Positions 42,201-54,200 of a DNA stretch of 64,000 nucleotides are shown here, one piece after another. Position 1 is the first letter of the stretch. Every line of letters begins with the position of its first letter. Origin of the DNA: Paralichthys olivaceus. Lineage: Eukaryota > Chordata > Actinopteri > Pleuronectiformes > Paralichthyidae. The translations under genes and the position numbers were made by a program. The notes below the pieces were generated by a model. The model saw only the letters and a program-made list of their open reading frames with translations. It had not been told where the DNA came from and made no database searches. The DNA lies in the NCBI RefSeq assembly GCF_024713975.1, contig NC_091096.1:4615501-4679500 (forward strand), written 5' to 3'.

Positions 42201-45200
42201 TAAAAAAAATGAAACGGCGACGTTCGTGGCTGTGTGACACAGAAGTTAAATGCTGAAGCTGTGATGGCAACATCTGGGTGTAGACTGAACTGTTGTGTCG
42301 AATCATTTGTTAACACAGATTTCAGTTACTTGCCCCGATGCCTTTGGGCCCTCTGATGCCGATGGATCCTTGTGAACCAGGAGGCCCCTGAACGTGAGTG
42401 AAAAAAGGTTTGTTTTTAAAATGTATACCTTCATCGCACATAAAGCTGTGACGACGGTAAAGTTGTAAACTTACTGGGATCCCTTGTTGTCCACATGATC
42501 CCGTCTCTCCAGGTATTCCAGTGTGACCCTGACGGACACAACGTTACTTAAATGATAAAACTATATTATTCCAATACATCTTGAATTTGCTCTTAGATCT
42601 CTGACCTTGGATTAATCTTCGTATTGGACGAGTATTATTTAATCAGTCTCTCTTAACATATCACACCCCCTTTCCTTACGTATGCAGAATTGAACCCCCC
42701 CATGGTACGAGAGACGGGGTCCAGACTTACTCCTTACCATCGGCCCCCGTTCCCCTGGTGGCCCAGGAGTGCCTGTTTTCCCTCGATCCCCCTGAGGATT
42801 TAAAAGCAACAGTTAGAGAAACTCAACCTAAGTAAAGATGCAACTGAAGACTATTGTAGAATAGAATAAGAGAGAGCAGTACAAATGTACTTATGTTGGG
42901 TAATTGATTGACGTGATTAATCTACAAAATATGTTTATTTGATTGTCTTTACTTTTAACTTTGAAACATTCCAAAAAACTGCCAACCCATAAACAATGAA
43001 TTGATTATTGAATGTGCTGTAAATTGCTTTATTTTAGCACTAATCACATGCTAGATGGACAGAAAGAAATTCATCAGATCAAACTTGACGTTGCACGACA
43101 CCAGATCGTGACGCTAGCAGACCGTGACAAATTGCGACCGCGCTAACCTTTTCTCCGGCGATCCCCGTCTCTCCAGCAGGCCCAATAAAACCAGGCAGTC
43201 CCTGAAGGAGAGAGAACACGCTGTCATGACTGAGTCTTATTAGTTCTAGTGAAGTTATATTTCCCATAATGGGCTTCTCAGCTTTGGGGCCCAAACAAAA
43301 CTGACACAAGCACACACATGGACACACACTTAGCATCAAATAGAAATCAGCAGAAAGAGGGAGAAAAGCCTTTACCCTCTCGCCAAGCTTTCCGACCTCG
43401 CCGGTTATCCCAGTCTCGCCCTACAGCAAAGCAGCCAATTAGCATATCACAAACTTATTCATGCCTTTCGTTTTTAGTTCAAATCAGTCGAAATGTGCTC
43501 GGAGGCCTGTTCCCCTGTGGTAACGGAGGATTAACATCTAATTTACACATATTCAGATGATATATCATCATAAAACAGAACCAGGGAGAGAATGCTCAGT
43601 TATGGATGACAGTGGTTTGGCGGCGGATGTGCGACTGTTGGGTCTGACCTTGAGTCCATCTGGGCCCGTCAATCCAGGGAATCCCTGCCTCCCAGGTCTG
43701 CCCTGAACAAAAAGCAGAAATGACACATGGAAGTGTACCGCAGCTCCACACACACACACAACAATAAAGTCTCCATGTGTCCTGAAGAAGGTGCAGTGTG
43801 TGATTCCGCCCGTGCCTCGAGAGGCCGAGGCACAGAACCAACCAACAATTGGTGCCAAAACAACAACAACAACTACAAAAAACTTAATTATCCAGAAAAC
43901 AAAGAGTTGTTTTCAGCATCAAAGCATCTTATCATCACTGAAGCCACCGGGTCATTTGTGTTTGTTTGCAGTAATCACCTGTGGGTTCCACTGCTGGGAA
44001 ATAACAGACTGGAAGTTAACCATTGCAAAAGATAGTGTCATTGGTGAAGTCTTCTCTGTTGGTTAGCGTGGGATGACTCCAAACAAACACTTTTTTTGGA
44101 CCGAGAGAGTCGCTGAGGACTTTTATTTATGATGTAAAGCAGCTCGCTGACAATGTCAATTATAAAACGGCACAAGTTTGCCCCTCGTGGCTTCTTCATC
44201 CACCACGTTCCTTCTTCAGATCATAAACTGTAGATAAAGATACGAGTTTCAGCTTCCTTCCAACATCCAGAGGTGAAGCCATAATATACATTGACGTCAC
44301 CTGAGCAGTTACAATCAGAGGAGGGAGCTGCGGTATCAAGGTCCTGCTGATACACATGATGATCTAAACCAAAGAGTGTTTACAAGGATGGATGATGTGA
44401 CTGCTTCCCAAAAGTGAGGCCAAATCATCTGACTCACCCCCTCGTGGGTGTCTACAGTGGGGGGTCATGTTCTCCACCTCCTCCATTTTAGCAGATGGGT
44501 CAGGGACCAAACTAAGATAATGGTTGGTTCTTATCACACTGATGTTTGTTCAAGTGTTCATGTTTCCATCGAGTTTTTAAACACTTCATAAGCAGCACTG
44601 CGCAGTACTATTATCTCCAAATGACATTGAAAGGGATAATTTGGCTTCATTTTTGGAAGGAAGTTGGTATTTACAGTCTGTGATTCAGATACTGAAGACT
44701 CCCGACATAAATCTATATAAGGTGGAGAGATATTTGAAAAACAAACCATAAAAGGAACCAGTTGATTTATGTTATAATACCTCTATCACACGATTGACCT
44801 CCCTGGAAACTACTTCATAATTCAAGTATTTTATGAATCAATCATCACATTAAACTTTATCTGACAGCTTTATACTGGACATTGACAGACAGCTGCTTTG
44901 ACTTCCTTTACTGCGCACGTGTGTGGTTTCTTCTTTATGATAGAAAAGGGCAGCAAATAACAATTTAGAACAATAGAGGAGATCAGTCAGCCAACAGACT
45001 GTCTGTCCATGTGAGACCATAGACTGCAGATGAGACGCATGGTGCTATTGTGTAGAATGTATTGTGGTGTGGTGTGTGTAAAGAGGACGCTGCATGATTA
45101 TGGTTCTGGGGTGTTTTCTGGGTTCCTGGGTTTATCCACTCACCTCGAATCCAGCAGGTCCAGCTGGCCCGACCGGTCCCTCATCACCCTGAAAAATAAA

Positions 45201-48200
45201 ATTATAGCAGAAGATCAAGGGGAAGAGAAACGTCTTTGGCTCAACACACCAAAGTCAAACCTACCTGAAGTCCCAGTGTTCCTCTAGGGCCTGGCAAACC
45301 GCTAAACCCTTGCTTTCCCTGTGGATGACGAAACCAAAAATAAACTTTCATTTCTCAAACTTGACGCTTCATGTCTAAGTTGTAATATCCACTCTGCTGA
45401 CCTTGGGTCCTTCAAGGCCGTTTTGACCTGGTGGGCCAATGTCCCCTGGAAAGCCCTGACAGAAGATAAACCAAAACTTCATCATCACACACTTTTATAC
45501 TTTCCTGCACACTACAACACATTTATAGACAATATAAACATCTTATCAAAATATTAGTAAATGAAATCTGTCGTACCTCTGGGCCAGGGGGGCCAGGTAA
45601 ACCATCAGGGCCCTTTTCCCCAGGTTTGCCCTAAGACATATCACAAAGAATCAATAATATAATAATAATTTCAACATCATATAACATAACTTTTAAGAAT
45701 CCTGTTTACATTATATATATTATTGCTATTTATTTTTGATTTCCTTTTGATTCTTTTGAATCTTTTTTTTGCATGCAGGGAACATAATCAAGTAAAAATG
45801 AATCTCACACGACCCTGAAAATAACAAGAAACCTTACATCATACCATCTTAATTCAAAGAAATGTTCAGGACATTATGTCGAAGTTACAAGGAACCAAAC
45901 CATTGAAGCTCTGAGCGGAGGAATGCGAGGAGCACAGGTGGGAACAGCTGCGATCAAGTAGAAGGTCAAGCAAGCAAGGGAGCAGGTTTTCCCAGGAATC
46001 TCAAAGCAGATCAACGAGCACTCAACATATTAAGGACACTTAGGAGCACATGTGCCAACTGTAGCGCTGACTGACGGATTAGTCGTGACGCTCGAGGAGC
46101 ACTTGGACTTGAAATTGCCCGTGTCCTGCTCTTTCAGGGGGTTGTTTGTGGTTATTGAGCTTAAAATTCTTCGCCTGAAATTCCCCCTAAGCACGAGTCA
46201 CTGAAATCTGCTTTTCAATACATTTGAAGAATTCTACTCATTTTTATTCCTGAGCGGTTTTTAAACCGACTGCATTGTTAAGAGTTTTTCGAGCAATTTC
46301 AACACACGGAAGCAGCTAAAGCAGAAAATAAACTGTTTAGCACAGTGCCTTATCTGCTGAGAACACAGACGCAACCAAAGCAGTTAAGCATGAAAAGAAG
46401 TTGCTAGATGTAAAGAGTATAGTACATATACATATCACAGAGTGAAAGTGCAGTCTGATCATGGATTAACTACATGTAGTGTGATGTTGTTATATATCTT
46501 TCTCTCTGCTGGTGTTTGAAAGTAGCCTACCTGTGGTCCAGGTTTTCCACGAGGTCCAGCTAACCCAGGTGAGCCACGAATACCCTGTCACATAAAAGGT
46601 TGGTCATAAAACAAATCCCATAAATCAAATGTGGGTTTGATACAGAAACACAACAAAAACATCTCTAAATGAAAAATCCACAAGCCTTTAAATATCTGGA
46701 GATTCTCCTGAAACTATCCAGAGGGGCTGTATGTGAGAACGTTTTCTGCAGTTTTTCATATGTGAAAGACAAAGAATGAGATTATTTTAAAGGTTCATGT
46801 CTGAAACCAGCTCATGTCTCATTAACCCCAGTGGAGACCGAGATACCGAACAAGGCCCTGCTCTGGTCACTTAACCAAGGACACTTTGGCATACAGGAGA
46901 AGTAGGGAATCGAACCACCAAAACCTCTTCTACCACCAGAGCCCACACCGGCATACACATACCTTGTCCCCCTGGAATCCACTCTCCCCAGGCTGTCCTG
47001 GCAAGCCATCTTCCCCCTGGGAAAATGCAATGATAAATGACAGAATGTTAGCAGAACATTTTTCAATCTACATGCACCACAGGAGTAATGAGTCATATAT
47101 TACACGTCTGTGCTGTGCCCTCCAGCAGTCATGGATTTTACAAGGTTAGGGGTCTAAGAAAGACGTATGCAGATCACCTTATCACCTTTCAGTCCTGCGT
47201 CCCCTGGGTTTCCTGGTACTCCCTTTAAAGCAAAAAGAGAGAAACGAGCATTAACATCATGTTAACTGTGGTTCACCTTGTGTCAGGCTGTGAGAAGAAG
47301 ATGTGACCAGGCTGTGGAAGAGGACACAGAGTTTACAAAATCCAAAAATAGCAAAGCGTTTGAAGCTGTTTATGAGCAACTCACTATGGTCACATCCATA
47401 TCACAACCAGAGACACACAACATGTCCACTTTGTTTACCTTGAGTCCTGGTGGTCCTGTTAAGCCCATAATGCCAAGAGGGCCCATGTCTCCCTGTCACC
47501 AACAACAAACACACACATACACTTACTAGAATGAATAAGCAGATAAAACTAAAACTACAAAAAATACACGCTCACAGTCACAGCTGCTTGTGTTAGCAAT
47601 AACTAGATATTATAAGATTTGATTTATACTTGTGTTTGCTATATATCTGTTTTTTGTATATCTCCGTTGTTAAAAGACAATACTCTGTGGCCTGTAAGAA
47701 TTTGGACGGACAAGAGAACCAACCAGTGTTACATGCATTAGGTTAACAGCGTTAAAATGAATGGTCTTCCAGGATTAATCCATTATCTTCAGACTACCTG
47801 CGAAAACCTGTCTTCACAAAACGTTTGTTCACCACTTTGTTTTCCCCAAACTAGACAGACACTATGAAGTCTGAGTTATTTTATACATGTTCTGAACATT
47901 TACTTGGAGTTTGCAGCGGTTTGCACATCACAAATCAACGAGCAACAAAACACATGGTCTAAAATAGTGTGTATCGCCCCCTGGTGGCCGACATCATATG
48001 TTAAGTGTTAAGTTTGGTTTTAATTACTTATTTTATATTCTGGCTTTATTTTTGTATAATGATATGTATAATGATCTTTACATATGATTGTTCATATTTC
48101 ATATGAGTTTCAAATGTGCATTCTGCATTGAGGCTGGTGTACACATGATTTGACCAAGATTGCCTTTGCCTACAGCTTTACGAAAAAACTAATCTATATG

Positions 48201-51200
48201 AAAACTACCTGATTAGAGAATAAAAGATTATCTAGATGCCCTGACATTTGATGCCAGCTGTTGGCAGTGTCCAGTTTGTGATGCTCAGTGCTGCAGACAC
48301 GTTTCAGCAGCAATATTAAAGTATTAAGGCTTGAAATCCTGGACCAGTTCTCATAATCTGCAACAGAGTTGAGTTTTCTGAGCTGAATGTCCAAATAGAA
48401 AGATGTTGACAAATAGCAAGTAAGGAATCAAGGTTTCTCACGCAGCCTACTCGTTTCCAGAGGGGATAAAAAAGGGAATCAAGGACACCGAGTATAAACT
48501 ATAAATCACAAAATTGAAAAACTTTAGAAGCAATGAGAGATATACAACACTCACAATAAGACCAGGGACTCCATGTGGCCCAGGAGCTCCCAGTTCACCC
48601 TGAGAGGAAGAGAGAGAGATGCAGAAAAGATGCAACATGAGCAGAGGGAGATAGAGGTGTTGAACTGCGGCAGAGGAGGAGGAGCGTTCACTACGTTTCC
48701 TCATTCTGTTTGTTTACTCGTTTGCTTGTGCAGTGATAGCAGAGTAATGTGTTTCTCCAGGCAGTTTAGCATACTGAGTGAGCACTTGGCTCTTGACACA
48801 GAGGCTTGTTGTCCAAGCGATGCATCCCGCGGCCACATGCCGAGTCCACATCCTCTCCAAACCACGCAACCAACGGAGAGATGGATGACACTCGGCCCAG
48901 TGTGGCCTTCCTGTCGCCGCCTCCATTTCGTTGTGAATGAAAGGAGATGAAATTCAGCCAAATGGAACATCCCCTCGTCCCTCTGCTGGGAGAGGAAATG
49001 AGGCCCGGAGGAGGCTCTCGGGAGGTCAGCCAATCACAATCTAACCCCGACCCTGTCAATCACGAGCAGTGTAGGTCAAACTAAAGAAAGAGGAGAGGCG
49101 AGTGAAAGTGCTGATGCTGCCCTCGTATCAGTATGGGTGATGATGGGTGAGTGAGTTGCTGCGTGACTGCATGGATATGCTCCACAGTCTTGTGCAGTAA
49201 TAAAATGTTCCTTCTTCAGAGTAAAGCTCTAACTTTGGAAAAAAGATATTTTTCAGACACTGGTCTAACGGGACATAGGCTGAAGAAAGAAGTGAAGAAG
49301 TGCTGAAGTAGACGTTTTTTACTGTCACTTGATCTTTATAAGTGTATTTTTCATCTCTTCTGAGGGTTAAGTCTGAAACCTTTGCCAAAAGTGAACAGTG
49401 TGTGCATGTATCTGTATCTGGTCACTTACTGGGTTTCCATCAGGCCCAGGAGGTCCCCTCTCTCCAAAGTCCCCAGGAAACCCCTGAACACACAAACAAA
49501 CAGAGGACAGTCATGTAACCAGAGAGGGAGCTGAATTTCTATCATGTTCATTCAGTTCAAACATCTATTCTGATGTTGAATTTTTATTTAGACATCACAC
49601 TATTTGTCAGGGGAGTTATCACACCAAACACAAGGGATCGTGTTTCCAAAAACTGACGTCTGCAGAGCAAAGCCAAGCAAATTTCACCAAACGCGATCCT
49701 GCCGCTTCATTCCTGAGAGACCAGCAGGAAATTCCATGGCTGAGTGTTTCCGAGCGGCCGAGTGTCTGCTTGTGCACGTGCTCGGCCCTCAGCAGCCCGC
49801 CGACCAAACCCCCAGGACTCGCCTAAACGGCTGAATAAAGCTGTTTGGCCCTGGAACTGCTGACTGCGTCGTTTTTCTCTTTTTTGCATGGTGCTCGTAA
49901 TTCTATTAGAGGGGCAGAACAAGAGGCGTGATGCAGTCGAGAGGCCACATGCTCAACATGTGCTTGTCAGTGTGCCAAGGTCAATGTGCAACCCACCGCG
50001 ACATCACGGCTCAGCACTCGCCCACAGAGAGTCAGCTCCACGGTTAGAGAAATGATAAATAGCAGAATGAGGATTGGATCGCTCGTTCTCTGTCTGCACA
50101 CGAGCAGAGAGCACGGAGACCTCGAGAGATGGCAGAGATGGGATTGTTTGTGTGGCAGCCTGCCTCTTCAGAGCGTTAGGCAAATGTGGATAAAGTAATA
50201 AGCGGTAATTGGTGCAACATGAAGCCCACAGGAAATGTGGAAAAACCTGCTTCTTTCCAAAAATGTCAATAGATGACTGGTTCTGATCAGAAACACATGC
50301 AAGTCTTTGTTCTCATATCGACAGCAGCGTTCAGCGAGTTCGGCAAAACCATTCATCATCAGGTCTGTCCAATGGAAGCCCTGCCATTCTGATCAGTGCA
50401 AGAAATACTAGATACTAAAGGCTACTTTGGTTAAGTCCTTAAGAAGTTAATCATGTGAATCTCTGCTGGAACAAACTCTTTCTCTTCTCTTTTACTGCTG
50501 ACTCAGGACAGAAGAAAAGCTTTTCACCACAGAGAAAAGGCTTGCTCATGGGCTGGCTATTACAAGCATACCTTTGGACCACAGACTGTGTCACAGACAA
50601 TTACTTCATCATAATATCAAAATGAAAACAACCAGACCGAACCTGGGGAAAATACCAGATTTACATAAGCACTTATGTGCAGTATTCATGTTTTCCATGT
50701 AAGCCTGGAAGGACAGGAAATTTACTTCCAGGCGCCGATGACGATAGACTTCCCTGGTCTGTGGGCAAGGGCTCTGAAGCCAAACCCACAACTGACACAT
50801 CATGTTATCATAAATCCAATGGAAAACAAGCACAGTAATAAACACTATATAACATAGAATGTTTCCTAATCACCTTCAGCCACAGAAAATGAATCATACA
50901 GGATTTATAGAAAAGCCATTGTTGACTTTAATATGATGCCAGTAACTTTGTAAAGAGGAACAGACTGAGAATTTGAATGTAATCCGCTGACACAGGAATA
51001 TTTGTGTTTCCAGTACATTCAGTTCAATGTTTAGGGAGTAGTTTTCTCCCTAAATCCCTAAAAAATCCATATAATAATCCCTATGGCATCATTGTGCCGC
51101 AGCGTGGAAGTTACCACAGCTTTTCTTCACAGATTTACGACTGAGGCCAGGGGAGGCTTCAGTGAGAACTGGAGTATCTGTCAGAGTAATGGTCAAATAA

Positions 51201-54200
51201 TACACTTTAAAGTAGCTCTGCGCCACAGGAGGAGTCCATAGATCAAGACAAAACATCCTCACTTTCATTAGGCTGCATTAAAAATGTTTGTCTAAGAAAA
51301 GTATGTTGAGAGAAAACTTTACCGGCCTACCCATCTTGCCCTTCTTCCCATGAGTGCCAGGAATACCCTGGAAACAGAAGAGAAAACAAGAGCTGAGAAA
51401 CAGGAAGAGAAAACTGGATAAGGAAGTAAAGGAGGAATAAAAGTGCATAACGTCAGAACAGAAATTATGCGATGATAAGACTGAATAGCTTTAGTTACAC
51501 CAGCGGCCCTGTGAAGCTACGATGCTTCTTAAATAACAGGAAACAAGTGTTCGGATGATGTAACAATGGAGAAAACAACCACTAAGGTTTTTACCACTAA
51601 TGGTGGCACAAATGGAAATACTCCACATTTCAAACTCAGATCTCAAGGTTCAGGTTCACGTTCTCAGCTATCATCGGACAAAGGTTTACTCGTTAGCCTC
51701 AACCCCTGTCTGTTAGTTCACAAATGTGTAGTAGATCATTTTGCTGAGATTTTCACCCATTTCCCAGGTAATTAATTAAACTGGCTTATTAATAGGTTGG
51801 ATATTTACAAGACTGTGCAGCTTGATTGAAGTTCAGAGGATTATTGGGCATTGGTGGAGGAATGTGCTATACTGAGTGTCATCTTATTAAAGCTATATGA
51901 GACAAATTGTGATTTGTGAATATGGGCTATACAAATACATTTTGATTGTTTGATTGATCGACCCCGACAGAAAACACTGAGGCTCTTGAAACAGCTGGTT
52001 TGAAGTCCTGCACTTAATTTCCAGATGTTATATGAGACCACAATGCCCAAGATTTGCATAATGCTCAATGGTAAAGTGAGAAAAGAGGCCGACTTTTGTT
52101 ACATAGACTAGAAGTGGTTGACCAATCACATCAGAGTGTGTCTGCTGGCCAATCAGAGCAGGAGGAAAGTGATGTGTTTGTAATAACACATGTAAAAATG
52201 ATCAAACTAAACATGTCTCCTTTAATCTCGGCTGTTCTCTGAGCAATGTACAGTAAATGTTCAATATGAGGCTGTAGCATATTGAAGCCCCGAGTTCTTT
52301 ACCAAACTGAATCCAAAACTTTTTACCCAAGAGTTGGCGGACCAGACTGACTGATACACTGATCGTGGAAATATGTGGTGCCAGTAGGCTGGGGTACCAA
52401 GATACTCAAGAGTCTGTTGTGATCCACTACCTGAAAGTTTCATATTGACTCTGTCTGACTTTAAGTAAGTTTAAATCTACCTCGGACATTATAACCTTAT
52501 CCAAGACAGGCGAGACTTGGAGGTGAGGGTTGTCTGTTCTCCCAGGTTTGATCCAATACAGCATGAGGCAGCTTGCTCTACTTATTACTTATAAAAGTGA
52601 TTTGGGGAAATGTGCCTGGAGTACACAAAAAAATGCAGTCTATTTCTATTTCATCAATTTGGCCCATGGACAGTCATATAATTCAACCCTGTAGGCATTT
52701 ACTCTCAAAGCCACTAATACTCACTCTCTCGCCATTAGGACCGGGAAGACCAAAAAGCCCAGGGATGCCGATGTGACCCTGAAGAGATGAATAAAAGATG
52801 GAATGGAGGAGCACATGAGGCAAAGACAGATGAGAGAGCAAAGGAAGACGGACAAGAGGGCACAGTGAGACTGGGCAGACATGATGGGGCTGGACAGTAG
52901 ATGTCAACAACACCAACACACGTGTAATTATCTATACTAAGACTTGAGCGATGATACTTTGATCTGATCACAGCACTGCAGGCTGTTTGCTTCAGATGAG
53001 TGGTCATGATGAGCCAAGCCTTGAGGCAAGTGTATATGCCCATGGACTGCATGGTGCTGGCTTCCACGATGTAGTCCAAGGGCACATACCCACACATCAG
53101 GGATCTCTGAAGATCTCGCTGCCGTTCCTGCTCAGTGGAAGAAGAAGACAAGAAAACCTGGACAAGAGGCAGTAAGGGGAAATTAGAACGACATTACATG
53201 AGGTGGTACCTTCTGAATGTGTCGTGGCTGCAGTCGGCAGCAGAGCGATATAGTTTTATGATATTTGCCCAAGCATGGAAATGACTTGAAGACAGCCAGA
53301 GTTAATTGCTCCTACGGTGCATTAAATATATATTAACAAAACCATCTGCCATCAACTATCATCCTGGAGTCAACAGGCGTGGATGAGTGGTGTTTATGAA
53401 ACTGGCCTTATTAATATACCCACACTGCTTAGGTAAGTCACTGAGCGTGTAGTTTACAGTTTTAACTAACCCACAACTGGTTAGGTAAATAATTGAGCAT
53501 GCATTTTACAGTTTGAACCAGCCCATACTGGTCAGGTAATTCACTGAGCGTACATTTCACAGTGTGTTTTAAGAAATGTTTTTGCGGCACAGAGAAGAAA
53601 CCTGCTTCTCTCCACTGTGGCCTTCAGTGTAAGGATGCAGGAGGGTGTCTTTCTCCTCTAATGCTTCACGTTATATGACTCATACAATGTACAGTTTCAA
53701 AGCACATTTTATTACCACAACACAAACACACTTCCATAAAAATGTTAGCTAAAGCTGCATTCTCCAGCATCTACTTACCCTGACTCCTTTCGGCCCCATT
53801 TTTCCTACAGGCCCAGGAAAACCCTAAATAAAAGAGACAGCAAAACATATTTCTGTGGTTACAAACAGCGGCAGGGCTTCAGTAACGATGCTGCTTGAGT
53901 CCGTAATTAGAAAATCTGAGAACAAAATGTTTTGATTTGATCTAAACATCCTCACGACCTGATGATAAGCGTCGGCTTCTTAAAATACTAATTAGTATCT
54001 TGGCTGACATTTGCGGCGTTAATACTTCAGCAGCATTCAACTTCTCAGAGTCGCTGCCAGCAAATCCGCCGGTGCAGGAAACATCTTCCTCCAACTACGA
54101 AGATCAACTCCCGCCCCCCCCCCCCCCCCCCCCCAGCAGAAGTGCCGCATTTTGACATGCACCTACAGCCCCGATGATTCACAGTGTACAGATGGTAGGG

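Noticed and set aside
44292-44299. Second TGACGTCA palindrome
   Set aside because: It lies inside a dispersed repeat in a collagen intron, far from any start site.
46906-46920. Possible tRNA gene (B-box GGTTCGATTCC)
   Set aside because: No cloverleaf can be closed around it and the downstream CCAAAGTGTCCTTGG identifies a SINE.
48701-49059. Several overlapping minus-strand frames and an antisense frame of 125 codons
   Set aside because: GC-richer intronic sequence between collagen exons. No Gly-X-Y and no family match.
52735-53175. Open frames across the mir-455 locus on both strands
   Set aside because: They have no homology and the sequence is explained by an intron holding a conserved microRNA.
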